A stretch of 64,000 nucleotides of DNA from Acanthamoeba sp. SK_2022b (taxonomy: Eukaryota > Discosea > Longamoebia > Acanthamoebidae). Location of the stretch: NCBI GenBank assembly GCA_027943245.1, contig JANDJZ010000119.1:1-64000 (forward strand), given 5' to 3'. The position numbers and the translations under genes are program-made. Under the pieces are notes generated by a model. That model saw only the letters and a program-made list of their open reading frames with translations. It was not told the DNA's origin and did not search any database. This document shows, in pieces, positions 54,401-64,000 of this stretch. How positions within the stretch are numbered: position 1 is the stretch's first letter; every line of letters begins with the position of its first letter.

Positions 54401-56405
54401 CCGGCTTCCTCGCCGGACGGCGCTGGCGGGTCGAGAGGCAGCAGTGCCACCTCCACGCGCAACACCGCATCCAACAGGTCTTCGTCTGCTGCGGCCGGCA
54501 CGTTGGTGGATATGTTGAGGTCGCTCGGCATTTCGATGTTTATGATGGCGGCGGCCTCGTCAAGCGGGTCCTCGTCCACCTTCTCCTTGCCCTTGCCCTC
54601 GTCGACGGCTTGCTCTTCCTCTTGTTGCTGCTGTTGTTCGTTCTTTTTGACGGGCAGATCGCAGATGATGCAGTGCTTGTAGCGGCCGTACGTCTGATAT
54701 TGTTGACACGTGTAGCCTGCGTGCGAACCGATCACGTCAATCGGTGCCTCACCCCCAACGCAAGTGAGCCCATGCAGGGGAGGTGGGCCTGGCACCGATA
54801 TGGTAGGGCTCGGTCTTGCACGCAGAACAAAAGACGGTATCGCACACCCGGCAGCGGAACCTGTACTCGTGGTAGTGGGCGAGCGCTGGACCAACGATGG
54901 GCTTCCCTTCGTCGTCCTTGACCGGCACTCTCTTTTCCTCCTGTGGGAGAGAGTCAGTTTGGTGGTGATCGGGAGGAGGCTTGATTCGAGGAAGTGACCT
55001 CGGATGGCGGCAAACGCTCAAACGCCACCCCGCACTCGGCCTTGGGGCACAGGATGAAGCACTCATTGGACTCGATGAAGATCCTGCAGCAAGCGAAGCA
55101 AGAGAGGTGAGCGGTGGTGCTCACATTGGTGTCCTCAAAAAGAGTGGGAGAAGAGAGGGCACCTGAGCGACATAGTGAGCTTGGAGGGAAGGCTTTGCTT
55201 GAGGTGGCTGTGGCCAGAGTGGGCGGAGACAAAAGACTGCGGGCCCTGTCCCCCGAATACGGCCAGCCCTGCAACCGGCCCATGGACGAGCCGCGCTTAG
55301 CTTCACCGCCCAGACACTGGATTGTGAGAGGGAGGGCACGTCGCACCCTGCTTGAGATCATCCATGGATACGACGCACTTACAGCTCTCAAGCGGGCACA
55401 CGAACTCGCGGAGCTTCCGCGACGTGAGGGCCTGCTCTTGAATGGCCGCCGCTGGTGCCTCGTCAATTACCTTCTCCTTCTCCTTCTCCTTGCCCTTTCC
55501 GTCGGCTTCGTCGTCCTCGTCGGCCACGCATTCTTTGCCCTTGGGCACCTCGTCGCCTTTCTCTTCGTTGGCCTCAGCTGACGAAGAGGCGTTTTCCTCG
55601 CCCTCGCGCTTGGCCAACTCAGCTTGCAGGTACTTGTAAAGACACTCGACGCAGTAGCCATGCCCGCAGAGCTCCAGGACATAGAAGGACTGCCCAGTCC
55701 GGATAGGAGGGCAATAGCGCACGTTGACGACATGTCGGGTGAGCTAACTGAGCTCAGGAAGACAAAGTGTTCACCCAGAGAGAGAGAGAGAGAGTAAGCT
55801 ACCTTGCCAAATACGAGGAACTCCCTCTCGCACACAAGACACATGTCCTTGGTTTGCTCCTCGTCTTCTTTCACCTTTTCTTCGGCGACTGTGGCGCTGG
55901 CGGATGGGGTAGTGCTCATCTGCTGGGATTGGGCCAGAAAGCTCTTGACTAGAGCCATCTCATCCTCTCCACCCTGCCACACCCAAAATCGGTCACGCGT
56001 TGAGACGAGGGCACCGGACCGGTAAGCGCGGAGGAAGAGAACCTGCGGGGGCTGCGGGGGCGAGGAGGCCACTGTGGCGGTCGTGGCTGTGGCCTGGGCG
56101 GTGGGTGCGGTGGCGGCTGTCTCAACGCCGGTCGCGGTGGCCGTGGTCGCAATTTCGTTGTTGTCCTCGGGCCTGACCAGCTTGGACATGGTGAGGGTAG
56201 AGTACTTTTGCAGTTTCTGTGCGCGTCTACCCGAGGCCTTGATGGAGTGGCCACGCGGCTGCGCGGCACCGTCCGCCTGCTTCTCCCCGTGCGCTACCCC
56301 TCCTCTGGAGCCGTGCCTACGCTCCTTCTTCTCCGCCCCTTCTTCTCCGCCCCTTCCATTGCCTTGTGCAGGTACAGCAAGTCTCAATGGCTGCGAGTTG
56401 CCCAT
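51458..56405 (-). CDS. Hybrid E3 ubiquitin ligase: RBR-type RING1-IBR plus PHR/MYCBP2-type RING and tandem-cysteine (RCR) domain
   Basis: About 19 exons, about 1,080 residues, start ATG 56403-56405. N-terminal module: RING1 (MCLVCEREF, then LELCGHGYCVECLYKYLQ, long acidic insert, FVCPLESCKCVVSMDDL), then IBR (FIESNECFILCPKAECGVAF, FRCRVCDTVFCSACKTEPYH, YTCQQY). A long acidic linker and a coiled coil follow, with no second RBR catalytic domain. C-terminal module: CFKRMDCGHQCYG, ECLHCIHPDC, RING (EDYCNICWVEGLGAKP, TGCGHLFHYDC, FMDCPLCNVRM), then the tandem-cysteine domain (FAFYMCYRCRSPYFGGKKEC, MELVCGSCSNTSQQN, WKCRFCCRLATYFCAGKARF, CDPCHG, DCPLGVYHPPNGTEE, CIGCVLCR). This tracks the MYCBP2 C-terminus through every exon. 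Both relay cysteines and the catalytic His are present. It should transfer ubiquitin by a RING-Cys-relay mechanism; the target is unknown. Confidence 0.88.
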
Positions 56406-57075
56406 CGCTGTTGGAGACGGTGAGTGGAAAGTTACGGTAGTGCTTGTCTTCCGCCGGGGTATGAGCTGCGCAAGTTCTGGGGAGCGGGTCACGGGATATG
56501 GGCAGGTACCAACGTAGTCAGGTCAGTCGAGGCGGGCACGGTGCTGTGCGTCGAACAGCAAACGGAGGTGTTGTATTATGTTGCGTTCGCAGGTTTCGGC
56601 GAACAGAAAAATAGGGAAAACGTAAAAAGAAAAAGAGGCTAAATTGCCGCCTACCATTCCACCCTGATCTGTGCGCCAAGGTACACCTTTGTGGATGAGG
56701 CAGTGTGACGTCCTCAAGAAGTATTATACAAGAAGGTTGCTCAGCAGTTTCCTCCTCATGAGGATGAGACCAAGGAATGTGATGTGCAACCATCCCTTAC
56801 CATCAAACTATGGCTCTTGGTCAATAATGTGGTTTGCCAAACAGTGCAGCCATGAGGACCCAGAGTATGCTTTAATATGCCCATGATGGCCTCATGGCTC
56901 TAGTACCACGTGGTGAAACCTGAGAAGGAGCGCCAGGTTATTTTGTCAGGACTTTATCACCACTGTGTGCACTGCCTTCTCTTGGATTTTGGTTGTGTTG
57001 GGTGTGGCGGTCGGAACAACCAAATAAAAACGTTAACGTTTGCGAGTTTTCAGGAGGATAAACAAAAGGCAAGAG
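56406..57075. other. Intergenic region with coding-like fragments
   Basis: About 670 bases, AT-richer than the neighbours from 56570. Plus-strand fragments look protein-like (GSACLPPGYELRKFWGAGHG near 56435; VLYKKVAQQFPPHEDETKEC near 56715) but are broken by stops and lack a consistent splice path. They may be 5' exons of the calmodulin-like gene, a decayed gene, or chance. Promoters for both flanking genes must also lie here. Confidence 0.35.
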
Positions 57076-57587
57076 ATGGAGGAGGAAGAGTACTCGGATG
57101 CCTTTCACCACTACGCCAAGAATGGACGCTTGGGACCCCACGACCTGCGTGAGCTGATGAAATATCTCGGCTACAACCCCTCAGACTCTGAGATTCGGGA
57201 GATGATGCGACGGGAGGAAGGTGGCGGGAGCGGTATCGACGCCGTGGACTACAACGCCTTCATTAGGATTATGCGAGACCAAATCAACAACCTAGAGGCC
57301 GACGAGCACCTCATCCAGTGTTTCCGCGTTCTCGATCGCGTAGACAACGGCTACGTGTCTGCCGCCGAGTTCAGGCACCTCATGACGTGCGACCTGAAAA
57401 CGCTATTGTTTTGCTTTTGTATTTATTTTTTCTTATTTATTGCGATTTTTGTTTTTCTCTTTGGCACAGCACTCTGGGCGACAAGTTCACCGAGGACGAG
57501 ATCGAAGAGATGCTGCGCGAGACCGACGTCGATGGGGACGGACAGTTCAACTACCGCGAGTTCGTCAAGACCAAGATGTCCGGCTGA
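57076..57587 (+). CDS. Calmodulin-like EF-hand protein
   Basis: Start ATG 57076 ([20 protein letters not shown]). Four EF-hand units: the first is degenerate ([12 protein letters not shown]), the second lacks most ligands ([14 protein letters not shown]), the third is [13 protein letters not shown] with partial ligands, and the fourth, [13 protein letters not shown], is canonical. One intron (57389-57469) splits LMT and [15 protein letters not shown], exactly where the calmodulin motif LMTxLGExLTDEEVxEMI runs. About 143 residues. Only the last site, and perhaps the third, should bind calcium. It fits a myosin or unconventional light chain or a divergent calmodulin. Ends at TGA 57585-57587. 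Confidence 0.88.
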
Positions 57588-57770
57588 GCCCCAACACCAG
57601 CCCTTCCGTCAAGCAACGCCCGCCCTCTCGCCGAACGCGGAGGGATGGCTTGTATGTTATGTTTTTCCTTTATTTATTTTTCTTTGGCGTGTGGCAGACG
57701 AACACACCGCTCAACCACGCGTTGCTTCCTCCCCCTCCCTCTCCACCTTGGGTGAGGGTGTGTACAAAAA

Positions 57771-59266
57771 TCAATCGGCGCGGGAGGAGCGGGAGAGGGA
57801 GTAGAGCGCGGCGTCGGCCTTGGTCTTGGTGGCCTCTCGCTTCAGCTCACCCAGCTGCACTCGCGTGTGCAGTGACAGCTCGCCCTATAGAGCAGATCAT
57901 CAGTTGAGTTGACACCACCACACCAGTGGTCAGTGGGAGTATCGCCGAATACCGAGTGGTGAGCGCGCGCGGGAATGGTCGGCCCGCCGGACAGGGTCGA
58001 GGCCAGCGACTCGGTCACGGTATGCGCGGACGAGACCACGGGGGCCGAGTAGCGGCCGGTCGCCAGGGCGGGGGCGCTGGAAGCCGAACGCCGCAGCCGC
58101 TTGGGCGACGAGGGGGGAGACGAGCGGCTCACCACGGTGAGCGGAGAGATGGCCGTGGTCGGCGCTGCCGCGGCGGCGGCAACGACCATCGTCGCCGGGG
58201 CGTCGGGCAGGGCGGGCGACGCCGGCATGGACGCGGGGGACAGGAATGCAGCCGGCAGCGGCGTGGGGAAGAGGACGTCGCCGCGGCGCCATCGCAGGTA
58301 GAGGGCGGCCCAGAAGCGAATGGAGCCCACCTCGGGCCCTGGGCCACGCGCGCGGTCGATCGCGGCGTGGTAAAGCCCGATCCCCGCGCGACGCCACTTG
58401 TTGCTCAGGTACTCGAGCATCTCCTCCACGTCCTCGCGGCCCAGGCCCGTTAGCCCGCCGCCGCCGCCTCCTCCTTTGGCTTTCTCCCTCGCTGCGGCCT
58501 TGGTCTGGTCCTCCTCGACCGCGAGAGCGGCGTCCACAACCTCGAATTCGTCGTCGTCGCTGAGTAGCTGGTCGTCCTCGCCGTCGCTTCCGTTGTCGCT
58601 CAGCGGGCCCTCCTGGCTGATGTCCCCCGAGGCCAGGTTGCCCAGCTGCGAGGGCGAGCGCGGCGACGGCCTAAACGCCGACGACTTGCGCCCTGCAGGC
58701 GCCCCGTCGCCAGTGTCGTCCTGCGAGTCGGTCGCGGGCGCGCTGTTGCGTCGCGTCATGTTATGCTGCTCGGCGGCCAAGGGCTTGTGCGCCGAGGCCG
58801 ATGGCGATGTGGGCGAAGTGGCCGTGGCGGTGGCGAAGGACGGGTCACGCTGGCACAGGTTGACAACTGGCATCAGGTGGTGGTGCCGCCCGTGGATGTA
58901 GCGCGGGTTGACGTATTTCCGCCTGCGTCGGACGACGGCGTCCCAGTCGATGTCGTCCTTGTCCTTCCCATCGTCGTCGTCCTCGCGCTCATCATCGCTG
59001 ATCCGATGGGCGACGCCGTTCAAAGCGGAGGAGGGGGTCTCCTTGGAGCTGGCGCGCACGAGCGAGGCGCTGCCGGCCTCTCCCACGGTGGCCTCGGAGA
59101 GGTTCGAAAACTCGTTTTCTTCGCCGTCGCTGTCGAATCCGTTGATGGTCGTCCACAGGGAGCAGGTCCTGTCGGCCAGATTGCTGTCGGCCCGCTCCTT
59201 AGCCGAGTTCTGGTCACACAGCACATGTCGCAATTGAGCAACACACATACACACTACACACTACAC

Positions 59267-59335
<69 letters not shown>

Positions 59336-62300
59336 CACTACTGGCCTTAAACGGATGGGAGAATGCGAGGAAGCGAACCATGAGGAAGGTGCCAAAGCGA
59401 CAAGAGTAAACGTGCTCCAGGACGGTCTCCAGGAAGAGCTCGTTGAACTCGAATGCCGAAGGGAACTGCTGGAGCAGTTGCCACGCGCATTCTAAAAACT
59501 GGTGAAAGATCGGCGACCTGGTCCACACCAACACGAACGTTAGCCACGACCAATCACCCTGAACCCCGAGATAAGTGGCGTGTACCGTTGGTCCTTCTCC
59601 TTCTTGCCGTGGTGGCCGCAGCGATCCTGGAATCGGTGGCCAAAGCTGAGGAACTCCTTCTCGATCAGCAGTTCGAAGCCGTGGATCGTGCGGTAGTGCG
59701 GGTCGAGGAGCAGCTGGGCCAGCGCTACCAGCTGCGGCGTGCGATCCCATCCGTCGCTGCAATGGATGATGATGGCCACGGGCACGCCCGTGCTGGAGGA
59801 CTCCATGATGAGGTTGCTGATGCCCACCGCGCCGGAGAGGAGCGCGGTGATGTGGTCCAGCCACCCCGTCTCCAGCACCTTGTCGAGCAATAGCAGCTCG
59901 GCCTGCTTCTGCGCCGTGCGCTCGCTGCTCCCGCCCTCCGCCCCTGGCGGCTGTATGGCATCGCGGAAGCCGTTGGCTCCATCGGCTCCTGGCCGCGACA
60001 AGTCAGCAAGAAATGAATAAAAGCTTGGTTTTTTGTGTGTTATTTGTTTATTAAAGTCAATTATTTTTTTTCTAAGTCAATTATTATTATTTTTCTACGT
60101 CTATTTTTTCTAAGTCAAAAGAGAGAGAGACATTCGCACGGACCTGTCTTGTCGCTGAGCGTTGTGGTGAGGTTCCACGCGTCGACGATCTTGGTGAGCC
60201 GTGAACCGCTATCACGCACGACGTGGATGTTGGGAATGCCCAGGAATATCCGATTGTCGTGGTGAATGTTGTACACCGCGGCATTCTCCACGCCCGCGCC
60301 TGCGTTGTTGAGACAAACCGCAAGGCGTCGCCCGAATAAGTGAACACGGAACACGACTAGCTGAGGAGAGGCAGCGCACCGGTAATGGTGTTCATGACGG
60401 CGTTTACCCGAGGTCGAGCGTCGATGAGGTAAACCGTGCATTGGGAGCCGCAGGCCTGGCGGATGGACGATATCAGCTTCTCGTCCTGCTCAGAGCGGTC
60501 GCTCAGCAGGCCTGAATACACAACGGGAGAAGGCCCAGCGGCAGGTGAGTCGCCACCACCACTTCACGTCACTACCATCGCCCAACCATCAAGCGCCGTC
60601 AGCGTACCGGTTTTGGGCTGGCTGCATCTAACTATGATGGACCCGCTCTCTTTGTGGCGCCACGTGGGCACAGGTATCCTGCCCTTGCTGCGGAACTGCT
60701 TCACCTGCCTGATCTCCTCATCGCTCACCGAGGCCGGCACCACCAGCAACCTAGAGAAATAGAGACGGGGGTGGGGCGTCAGAGACCCTCCGATGTAAGT
60801 ACCTGGAGAATGAGTTCCAGGGAGCTCACTGTGGGTAGGTCTCGCAGATGCTGTAATCCCAGTTGATGGGCGAGATGCGCCAGGGCGACACGTCCAATTC
60901 GAGCCGCCCGTAGTCGTCCATGGGCAGGTAGATCTCCCATCCGTTTCGTGCGATGGTGCGCGATGACAAGAAGGGCGTGCTCAGCAGTTTGTCCTTCTCC
61001 CGAGGCGACGCGGGACTGTGTGGTCATGAGGTCACACCGCATGAATCATAGACACTTTAGAGATCAAAACGTGGAGGGAGAGAGGGAGCATGATGCGGCA
61101 TCGGTACCTCGCCGGCTTGGTGGCGGCCCACTTGGCTTCAACCTCCTTGGCGAAGAGCGGAGCTGCGACGGGCGAGTGGGATGCCATGCCAAAGAGCTCA
61201 CTCTTAAGCTGCCCCAGCTCCTCGCCCAGGCTGGCCCCCACGCGGTGCGCCTTGTCGCTGTTCTTGCTTGACTCACTCTCTCCGAGTGTCGGCGAATCGC
61301 TGGTAATTCGCTCGTGTCGCTTATCATCGCCGACCGGGCTGGCGTCGCCGCTTCGAGCCGCCTGCTCGCTGATGAGTCTCTCCCGCTCGCCTCGCGGGAG
61401 CGGCTGGCGTGCCCGGCCCACGCGCGGGAGACGTCGCGTGGGGAAGGAGTCGCCGCTGTCTAAAGACGTCGCAAATCCATCACTGAAGTGGATTAGCGGC
61501 GACTCAGCCTTCCACGAGGCCAGATACGGTTCTGTACGCAGACACAGAAGGGGAAAGAGTGTTGAGCAGGTGGTCAACTCATATATTTAATCGTTTTTGT
61601 TTTGTTTTGTTGTGTATGCATATTCGTCGTTCGTCATAATGAGGGGACATCATCGCCTCCACGCGACGGAGAGGAGAAAAAGAAAAAGAGAACTAAAGAA
61701 AAGAGAACGAGAATATCGCCGTGGGCGGCTCAGGCTCGGATTGTTCTCATTTTCGATCCGCGCCCACACACGAATGTGTGCGGACAGCGAAAGGATCAAA
61801 TAAGATCAAGTACCGATGTCGTTTCGTTATTTCCTTATTAGCGTAGCGCCCACCGAAAATAATTATGGGATTCGCTTTCTTTTCTTTTTCCCTTTTTCTT
61901 CAACCCTAAGAGAGAAGAGGCTGGAAGAAAGCGTACCCGCGATGGCCTTGCGCACGGCTCGGCTGTAGTGCGGCGTTCGCGCGTGGACCTTGGGGCACTC
62001 GGCTTCGGCAGCCAGCGCGCTTCGGTGGGCAAAGGCGAAGAAGTCGCTGAGGCGCGTTGGGAACGTGTGGTCCTCCAGCACCTGAAAGAACGTGTCCATC
62101 TTCGCGACGCGCATGCCACCCCCCAACACGTTTCGCGTGAGCCACGACTGCAACGGCTGCCGTCTGCGTTTGGAGGCGTTAAAGGGGGGCGGGAGAGGCG
62201 AGCGGCACCTTGGGCTTGCGGATGGAGGTGAAAGGAACGGAGGAGAAGTAGTAGGTGCGGAAGTCCTTCAGCACAACCTGGATGCCGCGGTAGTTGCCGG

Positions 62301-64000
62301 CCTCAGTGGTGATGGCCCCCATCTTGGTGATCTTGGTGATGAGCGTCAGCGGGAACGAGAAGCAGTGGGCCCCCTTCTCGGCGGCTTTCTGTGGTCGACG
62401 CCAAAACAGAGTAAGCCGCTGGCAAGGCCAAATGAGAGATAGCGTGTGCGTGCGTACAGGATCGTCTGGACAGAAGGCGAGGCGGTAGTTGGTGATGATG
62501 GCCGCGCCCATGGCCGCTTCGCAGCGATGGAACGACAGCAGGTGATGTTTGACCAACGCGACCCGCTCGCCCTCGAGTAGGTGGTACTCGGGATCCTTCT
62601 GGTCCTCGAGCGGCAGCTCTTCGGTCCGCATCTCGAACGCCTGTTCAGGAAACATTTGACATTTAAATTAATAAAATTATAGTTGAAAATAGTGAAGGCG
62701 TGGCGCGTGTTTGCGTAGGTAAGTGTCCCATGGGCGTACTTCGATGATGCGCCGTAGCTTCTTCACGCCGCCGTTCTCGCGAATGGTGTGTCTCCTTCGC
62801 TCTTCCACCACGGGGCTCGCCTCCTCCTCCTCGGCCTCACCCTTCTCGGGGAACACCAGCGAGAAGTAACAATTCGGGTCCTGCGGCGCGGACGTCGACG
62901 GCGAATATTCGCTGTCGGCGATGATCCGCTTGTTGCCCTGTACCAACGCCCCCCCCCCCGAACGAACGTGAGCGCCATGCAATCCGTAGGGACAACGACA
63001 GCAAAGAAGGGGGAGGCGAGCAGACGCCTGACCTCGGGGCGAAGGTAGAGCACGTGGGAGCACGAGCGAATCGTCCAGCCCACGCCATGGCCATTAATGG
63101 GGCAGTCAATGGTGAAGAGCTCCTCCTTGTTGGGCTCGTTGACTGACTTCCCATCGGCGGCCACCACGCCCTTCTTGCCCACGCGCCAGCACCTGCGATG
63201 CATCACCACGCGCTGTCAGTCAAACTCGGCTGGGAGACAATGACACATGAGTGCCTCTCGGCGAAGGAGATTATGATCACGAAGAGGAGTGAGAGTAAAC
63301 CGTTTCTTGGTCGTGGCTATGGTGCACGTGTTTCGAGGGCCGAGCTGGATGAGAAAGACTTCTTTTCGGTCGATCCTCTTACGTGAGGGCACCAGCCCAC
63401 CATTAGGCAGCACGCTCACAAACAGGCCCTGGGCCGTCTTGAAGGCGACCTATCCACCGACAGTAGGCGTGTAAGCCTGGAGGCCATGCCTTCTAGAAAG
63501 CGCAAGTCGTGTGCAGAGAGAGAGAGAGAGGAAGGAGAGAGACGGAGCACCTTGAAGGCGAGCTGGAATAGCTGCGAGTCCTTGATGGAAATTTGTGTGG
63601 CAGATGGGTCGCACCTAAGCGAGCCATCCTCACGAACCTCCACATAGGTGCCCGTGGCCTTGCTGCGAATCGTGAACAGGTTGGCGTGCAGCACCTCGAT
63701 CGTGAACAGCTCCTCGTCGGCCCGCCCACGCACCGTCGTCGGCTTCCCTTTACCGCGCCAGGCCTCCGTCGACGCAGCCTCCGCCTGTGGCTGTGCATCG
63801 GCATCAATGTCGTCCGTGCCTGTCGCGGTCGTGGCTGCTGTCTTGTCGTCGGCGCCGGTGGCCGTCAGCAGGCCCTCGGGATAGGTCACCCGCCAGTAGC
63901 GCCCGTTGTCGGCTCGCAGGCTAAAGTAGGGGGAGATCTCTGCGTCCTGGACGCGGGATGCGGCCAGCGACGCAACATCGGAGCTCGAGGCGGCGAGCAG
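57771..64000 (-). CDS. Myotubularin-related phosphoinositide phosphatase with fascin-like beta-trefoil repeats (5' end cut by window edge)
   Basis: From the right edge: beta-trefoil/fascin-like units ([79 protein letters not shown]). Next a GRAM/PH domain ([59 protein letters not shown]), then the myotubularin domain ([74 protein letters not shown]) and the active site [20 protein letters not shown] near 59720-59770. Then come [20 protein letters not shown] and a disordered, Ser-rich tail ending with a helix ([20 protein letters not shown]) at 57771-57890. The Cys and Arg of the CX5R loop are intact, so it should remove the 3-phosphate of PI3P or PI(3,5)P2 on endosomes. A CAA microsatellite lies in one intron. 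Confidence 0.87.
59267..59334. repeat. (CAA)n trinucleotide microsatellite in an intron
   Basis: About 22 perfect CAA/AAC units (TTG on the coding strand) in the intron that separates the phosphatase domain exons from the Ser-rich tail exon. Confidence 0.95.

Noticed and set aside
54254..54682. Ser/Ala-rich 142-codon plus-strand frame
   Set aside because: Shadow of the acidic linker exon of the hybrid ligase.
59267..59334. Regular CAA repeat considered as a CRISPR-like or telomere-like array
   Set aside because: It is a simple trinucleotide microsatellite in an intron, with no spacers.

Overview
This window is nuclear DNA of a gene-dense, GC-rich protist. Almost every gene is broken by many short GT-AG introns (about 60-120 bases). 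Intergenic gaps are mostly 100-600 bases, and genes lie on both strands, often as head-to-head pairs. The gene set (GH3 beta-glucosidase, Ras and RasGEF, myotubularin, dynactin, MYCBP2-type ligase, several SET proteins), the base composition and the intron style fit an amoebozoan of the Acanthamoeba type. That assignment is inference; there is no rRNA or organelle marker here. All multi-exon models below were built by reading frames and splice sites by eye, so outer coordinates are firmer than some inner exon edges.

Layout. 1-5698 (minus, runs off the left edge): N-terminal part of a Set1-like histone methyltransferase. 6313-8244 (+): multi-pass membrane protein of unknown role. 8512-10475 (-): GT61/EOGT-like glycosyltransferase. 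10580-13889 (+): ankyrin plus sterol/diacylglycerol acyltransferase fusion. 14060-14305 (+): small protein, perhaps Gon7-like. 14555-15546 (-): Ras GTPase. 15777-16646 (+): unknown. 16959-18568 (+): mitochondrial carrier. 18786-22474 (+): SET protein. 22604-24725 (+): RasGEF. 25009-26505 (+): intronless FAD monooxygenase. 27125-28757 (-): second complete SET protein. 29312-30907 (-): RNase Z. 31284-31808 (+): stand-alone eEF1B exchange domain. 32301-35539 (+): EF-hand/coiled-coil protein. 35868-36497 (+): small unknown. 36820-40103 (-): GH3 beta-glucosidase. 40461-41840 (+): TBC protein. 42005-43127 (+): dynactin p24. 43194-44414 (-): DPH5. 44580-44914 (+): NOP10. 45012-46761 (-): R3H plus TDP2-like phosphodiesterase. 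46944-49716 (+): MYND protein. 49826-51203 (+): unknown. 51458-56405 (-): RBR/RING-Cys-relay hybrid E3 ligase. 57076-57587 (+): calmodulin-like protein. 57771-64000 (-, runs off the right edge): beta-trefoil, GRAM and myotubularin phosphatase.

The genes form no single pathway. Themes are chromatin (three SET proteins), small-GTPase signalling (Ras, RasGEF, TBC, dynactin), lipid and membrane identity (acyltransferase, myotubularin), and RNA/translation (RNase Z beside eEF1B; DPH5 beside NOP10, each pair sharing a short divergent promoter). The most novel element is the E3 ligase at 51458-56405. It joins RING1 and IBR zinc-binding modules of an RBR ligase to the RING and tandem-cysteine domain of the PHR/MYCBP2 RING-Cys-relay class, with the relay cysteines conserved. 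Other notable points are the acyltransferase whose expected catalytic histidine codon reads tyrosine, and the fascin-like beta-trefoil repeats on a myotubularin.
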